In this document: positions 1-5,125 of the stretch, piece by piece | Numbering within the stretch: the first letter of the stretch is position 1 | How the letters are laid out: each line of letters starts with the position of its first letter | From: Polynucleobacter sp. | GTDB lineage: Bacteria > Pseudomonadota > Gammaproteobacteria > Burkholderiales > Burkholderiaceae | Assembly (NCBI GenBank): GCA_023253245.1 | Contig: JALRHB010000097.1 | Span: 1-5,125, forward strand | Length of the DNA: 5,125 nucleotides | Reading direction: 5' to 3' | The notes under the pieces: model-generated | Told to the model about the DNA's origin: nothing | Database searches by the model: none | The model's input: the letters and a program-made list of their open reading frames with translations, nothing else | Made by a program: the position numbers and the translations under genes

Positions 1-19
1 ATAGTGAGAAAATTATAGG

Positions 20-3000
20 GTGCAAGAGCCCATAAACCAACAAAAACTCAAATCGATTGCAGCGGCTGTGCCTGCTTCCAACACCTCACGCCCCTTAAAG
101 ATTCACTTTCCAGAAGAGCTGCCAGTCTCAGGGCAGCGTCAGGTCATTAAGGATGCTTTGACCACTCACCAGGTAGTCATAGTTTGCGGGGAAACCGGAT
201 CGGGAAAAACTACCCAGTTGCCTAAGATCTGCTTAGATCTTGGCAGGGGCACGATCAATGGCGGTCGACTTATTGGCCATACTCAGCCTAGACGGATAGC
301 TGCTACCGCGACCGCCAAGCGTATTTCTCAGGAGTTAGGCACTCCGCTTGGCCATGATGTGGGTTATCAGATTCGTTTTACGGATAAGACGAGTGCAACC
401 GCTTCAATCAAGTTGATGACGGATGGGATATTGCTAGCTCAGACGCAGCGAGATCCGCTCCTCAAGGAATACGACACCCTAATTATTGACGAGGCCCATG
501 AGCGCAGTCTCAATATTGACTTTCTATTGGGTTACTTGCGTCAACTTCTACCCAAGAGACCTGATCTCAAGCTCATCATCACATCGGCAACAATCGATGC
601 CAAGCGCTTTTCAGAGCACTTTGCAATTGATGGGAAACAGGCCCCTGTGATTGAGGTAAGCGGTAGGTTATTTCCGGTTGAGCAGCGTTATGCGCCCCTC
701 GAGCCAGACGCAAAGTCAGATGGCAAAAAAGAGTCCAAAGAAGTGATGGAAATTCCGGAGGCAGTTGCACAGGCGATTACCAGTGTCTGGGGAGAGGGGG
801 CTGCGGGCGCAGGAGATGTACTCGTCTTTCTTCCTGGTGAGCGAGAGATTCGGGATTGCGCTGAAACCTTGCGTAAAGACCATCACTTGCAGCAGCGTTT
901 TCACCCCGAGATTTTAAGTCTTTTTGCGCGTCAGTCTGTGTCAGAGCAAGAGCGTATATTTAATCCAGGAAATGGTCGCAGAATTATTCTCGCCACCAAC
1001 GTTGCGGAGACATCTTTAACTGTCCCCAATATTCGTTATGTAGTTGATAGTGGTTTAGCAAGAGTCAAACGTTATTCTTATCGCAATAAAGTTGAACAAT
1101 TGCAGATCGAGCCAATCTCTCAAGCAGCCGCTAATCAGAGGGCAGGACGCTGTGGTCGTGTAGCGGATGGTATCTGTATTCGACTCTACAGCGAACAAGA
1201 TTATTTAAACCGGCCAAAGTTTACCGACCCAGAAATTCTTCGTAGCTCCTTGGCAGCAGTATTGTTGCGCATGAGTGCTCTACATCTACCTAAAATTCAA
1301 CATTTTCCCTTCATTGATAAACCGCTTGGAAGAGCGATTGCGGATGGCGTACAACTACTAGATGAGCTTGGCGCCATCGTCTGTGAAGATGGCACAGTTG
1401 TAGATAGTAAAGATGAGGGTAATCACTTTAAATTGACTGCTATTGGCAAGCAGCTATCTGATCTTCCTCTAGATCCACGTATTGGTCGAATGCTACTTGC
1501 TGCAAGAGAGCAAAATGCCTTGCGCGAAGTTACTATTATTGCCTCAGCCTTGGCTACCCAAGACGCACGTGAACGTCCAATCGATCAAGCGTCTGCAGCT
1601 GATCATGCGCACCTCCAGTTTGCTGATGAACGTTCTGAATTTCTCAGCTTTGTGAAGCTATGGGATTGGTATCAAGATGCCTTAAAACATAAACACAGCA
1701 ATCGTCAATTGGAGGCTTTGTGCCGCTCTAAATTTTTGTCCCCGAGACGCTTACGTGAGTGGCGAGATGTTCATGGTCAACTGCATACCATGTTGGGTGA
1801 AAAGGGTTGGAAAGAGAATGCTTTGGCCGCTACTTATGAGCAAGTGCATCTTTCATTATTAACCGGTTTATTGGGCTATGTTGCAAAAAAAGAGGAAGAC
1901 GAAAAATCCCAAGAACGCAACAGCAAAATTGGTGGATATATCGGTGCGCGAGGCATTCGTCCATTTATTTGGCCTGGCTCCACAATTGGTAAAAAGACAG
2001 GGACATGGATTTTGGCTGGTGAGCTACAAGAAACCAATCGCATGTATGCCAGGACTATTGCCAAGATTGAGCCGCAGTGGATAGAAAAGGTTGCCGCACA
2101 TCGTTTAGTCAAATCGCTCAGCGATCCATTTTGGGATAGTCGTCAAGGTGAGGTGATGGCTTTTGAGCGAGGTACTTTATATGGCTTGCCGATCTATCAT
2201 GGTAGAAGAGTGCGTTATGAGTCTCACAATCTCGAGCAAGCGCGCGAGTTATTTATTAGGCAGGCTTTGGTACAAGAGGAGCTATTTGGTCGGATGGATT
2301 CTCCGGCATCACGGCGTGAAACTGAAGTCGCAGCGAGAAGACAATATCCGGGTCTCTTTGAGTTTTTCTGGCACAACCGCAAGCTCATAATGGAAATAGA
2401 AGCGCTTGAACACCGTTCACGTCGACCTGATGTTTTGGTTGATGATGATCTCTTGTTTGCTTTTTATGACTCTCGTATTCCAAAAGAGGTGCGTAGCAGG
2501 GAATCGTTGAAGGCCTGGCTTAAGGGATCCAATAAACCAACTGATAGTAAGAACTCAAATCTTGATGCCGAATTACGTCTTTCAAAAGCAGACCTCATGC
2601 GTCATGAGGCGGCAGGCATCACAGTAGATCGCTATCCTAAAAAAATGCCCGTAGGTGGCGGTGAACTTTCTTTGACTTACCATTTTGAGCCCGGAAGCCC
2701 TAAAGATGGGGTAACGCTCATTATTCCTATAACTTTGCTCAATCAAGTCGACGCTCGTAGATGTGAATGGTTGGTACCTGGCATGTGCGAAGAAAAGGTT
2801 CTGCTGCTCCTCAAATCCTTACCGCAAAAGTTGCGTCGTCATTGTGTGCCCTTGCCAGATTATGCGAAGTCTTTCCTTGAGCGTGCAATACATGAAAAGC
2901 GCTTTGGAATGGGGGACTTTTTAGATACTCTAATAAATGACATTCGCAAAGAGCGTGGGCTGGAAATCAAGCGCACCGACTTTAGACCTGAATCTTTACC

Positions 3001-4093
3001 TCTGCATCTCTCGATGAACTTTCGTTTAGTCGATGAGCATGGTCGCCAACTCGAGTTAGAGCGTAACTTGGCGAGATTACGTTCAGAATACGGACAAACC
3101 GCAAGAACAGCATTTCAGGCCATCGCACAAGAAGCGGCGGGAGCGGAATTGGGGGTTGACATGGCAAGCCCTAAACTCCAGACATTAGCCGAAAATGCAA
3201 GAACCTCTGCTGTTAGGACGGTTGAGCAGGATGGTTACCGCAGTTGGGACTTTGGAGAATTACCAGAAACACTGGAGCTCCAAAAAGGAGCTCGCACTCT
3301 GTTTGGTTATCCAGCCTTAGTTGATCGTACAGAGTATTGTGATCTTGAGGTATTTGATGATCTTGTGGAAGCCAGAAGGCAACACTGGAAAGGCCTGCGT
3401 CGCCTCTTTGCGCTTGCTAATAAAGATACATTAAAAGCACTGCAAAAGCAGTTGCCAGGTTTGCGGGAAATAGGCCTGCTATTTATTAATATTGGCTCTA
3501 TAGAGAGTTTGATTGAGCAGATTCTTAATCTTGCTCTCGAGCGAGCTTTTATGAATGATCCCTTACCTATGAATGCCGAGCAGTTTGCAGAGCGTTTGCA
3601 AGCAGGTAAACCAAGACTAGCCTTAATTGCTCAAGAGCTTGCTAAACATACTTTAGCTGCTTTGCAGGCTAACGCTGAGTTACACAAGAAATTGGTACAA
3701 GCAAAGGCAGTATCACCAAGTGCCTTTGCTGATATTCAATCGCAACTTCAGAGCTTAATTTTTCCTAGAATGGTTGCGGATATACCTTACGAGCAATTGG
3801 TGCATGTCCCGCGGTATCTCAAGGCTATTTCTTTGAGAATTGATAAGCTGCGATCTAATCCCGGTAGAGATGCGCAGTGTCAAAAAGATTGGGAGTCAGT
3901 AGCAAGGCCATGGCAAAAGCGTATTGCTGCCAATCGAGGTTTCGTCGAAGAGGCAGCTGAGCAGGATCAGGCACTCAAGGATTTTCGTTGGCAATTGGAA
4001 GAGTTAAGGGTGGCTCTGTATGCCCAAGAGCTGAAGACTCCTAGCCCAATGTCTTTGAAACGCCTCGAAAAGGTATTGGCAAGCTTGCGATAG
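20..4093 (+). CDS. hrpA: ATP-dependent DEAH-box RNA helicase HrpA, full length
   Basis: This is a cytoplasmic 3'-5' RNA helicase that uses NTP hydrolysis to remodel RNA; in Escherichia coli HrpA is known to act on stalled or collided ribosomes and in mRNA processing. Motifs seen: Walker A GETGSGKT (58-65), Ia TQPRR (88-92), TDG (134-136), DEAH (157-160), SAT (189-191), FLPGEREI (270-277), motif V ATNVAETSLT (325-334) and motif VI QRAGRCGR (373-380). RecA1 and RecA2 span about 45-395. Winged-helix and HA2 (ratchet) regions follow to about 600, an OB-like fold to about 730, then DUF3418 to the end (FYDSRIP at 815-821, WLVPG at 917-921, WDFGELPE at 1076-1083, KRLEKVL near the C-terminus). The length of 1357 is close to E. 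coli HrpA (about 1300), so it is complete. The start is GTG: in-frame TAG (2-4) and TGA (5-7) lie just upstream, and the next in-frame ATG falls far inside the helicase core. Its ribosome site is weak (GAGA at 6-9). Identity is very secure; the exact start is less so. Confidence 0.97.
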   Translation: MQEPINQQKLKSIAAAVPASNTSRPLKIHFPEELPVSGQRQVIKDALTTHQVVIVCGETGSGKTTQLPKICLDLGRGTINGGRLIGHTQPRRIAATATAKRISQELGTPLGHDVGYQIRFTDKTSATASIKLMTDGILLAQTQRDPLLKEYDTLIIDEAHERSLNIDFLLGYLRQLLPKRPDLKLIITSATIDAKRFSEHFAIDGKQAPVIEVSGRLFPVEQRYAPLEPDAKSDGKKESKEVMEIPEAVAQAITSVWGEGAAGAGDVLVFLPGEREIRDCAETLRKDHHLQQRFHPEILSLFARQSVSEQERIFNPGNGRRIILATNVAETSLTVPNIRYVVDSGLARVKRYSYRNKVEQLQIEPISQAAANQRAGRCGRVADGICIRLYSEQDYLNRPKFTDPEILRSSLAAVLLRMSALHLPKIQHFPFIDKPLGRAIADGVQLLDELGAIVCEDGTVVDSKDEGNHFKLTAIGKQLSDLPLDPRIGRMLLAAREQNALREVTIIASALATQDARERPIDQASAADHAHLQFADERSEFLSFVKLWDWYQDALKHKHSNRQLEALCRSKFLSPRRLREWRDVHGQLHTMLGEKGWKENALAATYEQVHLSLLTGLLGYVAKKEEDEKSQERNSKIGGYIGARGIRPFIWPGSTIGKKTGTWILAGELQETNRMYARTIAKIEPQWIEKVAAHRLVKSLSDPFWDSRQGEVMAFERGTLYGLPIYHGRRVRYESHNLEQARELFIRQALVQEELFGRMDSPASRRETEVAARRQYPGLFEFFWHNRKLIMEIEALEHRSRRPDVLVDDDLLFAFYDSRIPKEVRSRESLKAWLKGSNKPTDSKNSNLDAELRLSKADLMRHEAAGITVDRYPKKMPVGGGELSLTYHFEPGSPKDGVTLIIPITLLNQVDARRCEWLVPGMCEEKVLLLLKSLPQKLRRHCVPLPDYAKSFLERAIHEKRFGMGDFLDTLINDIRKERGLEIKRTDFRPESLPLHLSMNFRLVDEHGRQLELERNLARLRSEYGQTARTAFQAIAQEAAGAELGVDMASPKLQTLAENARTSAVRTVEQDGYRSWDFGELPETLELQKGARTLFGYPALVDRTEYCDLEVFDDLVEARRQHWKGLRRLFALANKDTLKALQKQLPGLREIGLLFINIGSIESLIEQILNLALERAFMNDPLPMNAEQFAERLQAGKPRLALIAQELAKHTLAALQANAELHKKLVQAKAVSPSAFADIQSQLQSLIFPRMVADIPYEQLVHVPRYLKAISLRIDKLRSNPGRDAQCQKDWESVARPWQKRIAANRGFVEEAAEQDQALKDFRWQLEELRVALYAQELKTPSPMSLKRLEKVLASLR
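2593..2609 (+). repeat. Perfect 7-bp inverted repeat inside hrpA, CGT loop
   Basis: CCTCATG (2593-2599) and CATGAGG (2603-2609) are exact reverse complements around a three-base CGT loop. They cover the codons for DLMRHEA near residues 858-864, close to the start of the conserved DUF3418 block. The symmetry is plain in the sequence, but coding constraint and chance are sufficient explanations. Confidence 0.5.
3275..3293 (+). repeat. Perfect 7-bp inverted repeat inside hrpA, A5 loop
   Basis: GAGCTCC (3275-3281) and GGAGCTC (3287-3293) are exact reverse complements separated by five A residues. The segment encodes ELQKGAR around residues 1086-1092 in the DUF3418 region. The pairing is directly visible; any function in the mRNA is inference, since a short repeat of this kind can arise by chance in a 4-kb gene. 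Confidence 0.5.
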
Positions 4094-4113
4094 GTCAAAT
4101 GCTCCATTAATAG

Positions 4114-4133
4114 TAGGGGCTCTTTGCCTCCTA
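4114..4133 (+). terminator. Small imperfect hairpin between hrpA and the propeller gene
   Basis: TAGGGGC (4114-4120) can pair with GCCTCCTA (4126-4133) across a TCTTT loop, giving seven pairs that include one G-T wobble and one bulged C at 4127. It begins 20 bases after the hrpA stop codon. No T-tract follows (the next bases are GAATGC), so it does not fit a standard intrinsic terminator; it may be a weak terminator, an mRNA 3'-end stabiliser, a leader structure for the next gene, or chance. Confidence 0.25.
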
Positions 4134-4146
4134 GAATGCTTACAAT

Positions 4147-4149
4147 AGG
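4147..4149 (+). promoter_or_regulatory. Weak ribosome-binding site supporting the 4154 start
   Basis: An AGG triplet lies four bases before the ATG at 4154. The alternative in-frame ATG at 4136 has only a purine run (AGGGG, 4115-4119) about 16 bases upstream, which is too far for normal initiation and is partly paired in a possible hairpin. This favours 4154, but the match to the anti-Shine-Dalgarno sequence is short. Confidence 0.35.
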
Positions 4150-4153
4150 CATT

Positions 4154-5125
4154 ATGCGTATATTTCTCACAAATAAAGTTTTGCGTGTTATTCCTGTATT
4201 TGCAATTTTTTATTCCTTTCTATTGCCAAGCATTTCTTTTTCTCAGTCAAGCACCATAGCCGAGTTAAAAGGTGAGCCAAAGCTCGCTGTTGTTCTTAAT
4301 TCAGGAGAGGCAACAGTTAGCCTGATTGATATGCAAACGCGCAAAGTGATTAAAACAGTTGCAGTTGGCAAAGAACCGCATCACTTAATGTTGACTCCGG
4401 ATCAAAAAACTCTGTTAATTGCTAACGCTGCAGGCAATGATGTTGATCTCATGAATCCAGTAAGTGGTGAACTTACAGGAAAAATTCCCAATATTATTGA
4501 CCCTTACCAAATTGGTTATTCACCAAATCACAAGTGGTTTGTTGCCAATGGCAATCGCCTTGATCGAGTAGATATATATCAAGCACAGGGCGCCGATCTT
4601 AAATTAGCTAAATCTATTAAGCTTGGAAAAACACCAAGCCATGTGGCATTTACAGCTGATAGCAAAATTGCATTTATCACCTTACAAGATTCTAATGAGC
4701 TCGCAGCAATTGATTTAGATACCCAGACTGTTCTTTGGAAAATGACAACTGGTAAGGTTCCTGCAGGAGTTTGGATGACGCCTGGTGACCAATATATTTT
4801 GCTTGGCCTTACCGGTGAAGATAATGTGCAGGTCATTGATTGGAAAAATCGCAAGGAAGTAAAGCGTATCTTTACAGGTAAAGGGGCGCATAATTTTCGC
4901 CCCCTTGGCGATAAAAAGCATGTTTTTGTGAGCAATCGGGTTGCTTCCTCGATTAGCTTGATCAATATGCAAACTCTTGAGAAGGTGGGCGATATCACTG
5001 GACTGCCCGCAGGCCCTGATGATATGGAAATCACGCCAGATGGTAAGACGCTGTGGGTCACCTTACGCTTTTCCAAAAAGCTTGCTGTAATTGATATTCC
5101 ATCAATGAAGTTGGTGACTGTTATA
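4154..5125 (+). CDS. Exported YVTN/YncE-like seven-bladed beta-propeller protein, 3' end cut by the window
   Basis: The frame stays open for 324 codons to the window edge. Residues 1-30 form a Sec-type signal peptide: basic N-region (MR...K...R), hydrophobic core at about 12-29, and likely cleavage after SFS at 28-30. There is no lipobox cysteine, so a soluble periplasmic or secreted protein is expected. About seven repeats of roughly 40 residues follow, with the YVTN pattern of a PD(G/Q)K-type turn, a V..ID strand and a (T)..V....VG ending. They begin near 43, 73, 113, 159, 201, 243 and 284; clear examples are TPDQKTLLIAN (81-91) and TPDGKTLWVT (294-303). The first repeat lacks its leading strand, which a short missing C-terminal tail would supply to close the ring. 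Such propellers serve as binding scaffolds, some next to PQQ or cytochrome systems or as lactonase-like enzymes; no catalytic residues can be named here and the function is unknown. An in-frame ATG at 4136 would add six residues; 4154 is preferred for its AGG and cleaner signal peptide. Confidence 0.9.
   Translation, partial: MRIFLTNKVLRVIPVFAIFYSFLLPSISFSQSSTIAELKGEPKLAVVLNSGEATVSLIDMQTRKVIKTVAVGKEPHHLMLTPDQKTLLIANAAGNDVDLMNPVSGELTGKIPNIIDPYQIGYSPNHKWFVANGNRLDRVDIYQAQGADLKLAKSIKLGKTPSHVAFTADSKIAFITLQDSNELAAIDLDTQTVLWKMTTGKVPAGVWMTPGDQYILLGLTGEDNVQVIDWKNRKEVKRIFTGKGAHNFRPLGDKKHVFVSNRVASSISLINMQTLEKVGDITGLPAGPDDMEITPDGKTLWVTLRFSKKLAVIDIPSMKLVTVI

Noticed and set aside
717..760. Lysine-rich stretch (SDGKKESKE) between the two RecA domains of HrpA as a possible insertion
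   Set aside because: The linker between RecA1 and RecA2 is variable in HrpA proteins, and the flanking motifs are correctly spaced, so this is ordinary loop variation.
1878..2084. A 68-codon + strand frame beginning ATG TTG CAA inside hrpA
   Set aside because: It overlaps hrpA in the +1 frame, its lysine-rich start comes from reading the A7 run out of frame, and no family resemblance is seen. It matters only as the extension that a +1 shift would produce.
2639..2645. A second A7 run in hrpA (CCT AAA AAA ATG)
   Set aside because: Its phase does not form an X XXY YYZ heptamer, because the base before the two AAA codons is T, so -1 tRNA slippage is not favoured.
20..4093. Whether hrpA is a fusion or a defence-associated helicase
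   Set aside because: The C-terminal half is the DUF3418 region found in standard proteobacterial HrpA, with its hallmark segments in the usual order. No nuclease, protease or other effector domain is seen.
4579..5076. A 165-codon open frame on the minus strand
   Set aside because: It lies wholly opposite the propeller gene, whose + strand frame has a signal peptide and regular repeats. The minus-strand translation shows no recognisable domain, so it is a shadow.

Overview
The window holds two genes on the + strand, both in the style of a betaproteobacterial chromosome of moderate GC. The large helicase has the proteobacterial HrpA layout with its long C-terminal DUF3418 region. The second protein resembles an exported YVTN propeller that I associate with Burkholderiales. 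Moderate GC with AT-leaning codons makes a Polynucleobacter-like member of the Burkholderiaceae my best guess. That assignment is inferred from protein character and composition and is not proven by the sequence.

Layout: positions 1-19 are a few bases upstream of the first gene and contain stop codons in two frames, which would fit the tail of a co-directional upstream gene. Positions 20-4093 encode a complete 1357-residue DEAH-box RNA helicase, HrpA, with every helicase motif intact. Positions 4094-4153 are a 60-base spacer with a small imperfect hairpin and no convincing strong promoter. From 4154 to the window edge runs a secreted seven-bladed YVTN/YncE-like beta-propeller protein. It is open for 324 codons and probably lacks only its last few residues. 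No stretch over 300 bases is free of genes.

The two genes are neighbours on one strand, but nothing shows that they cooperate: HrpA acts on RNA and ribosomes in the cytoplasm, while the propeller carries a signal peptide and should act outside the inner membrane. I found no tRNA, rRNA, CRISPR array, insertion sequence, attachment site or defence-type gene. I did not find an undescribed system here. The points most worth a second look are an A7 run in hrpA with the layout of a -1 slippage heptamer, two perfect short inverted repeats inside hrpA, and the unusual start region of the propeller gene.
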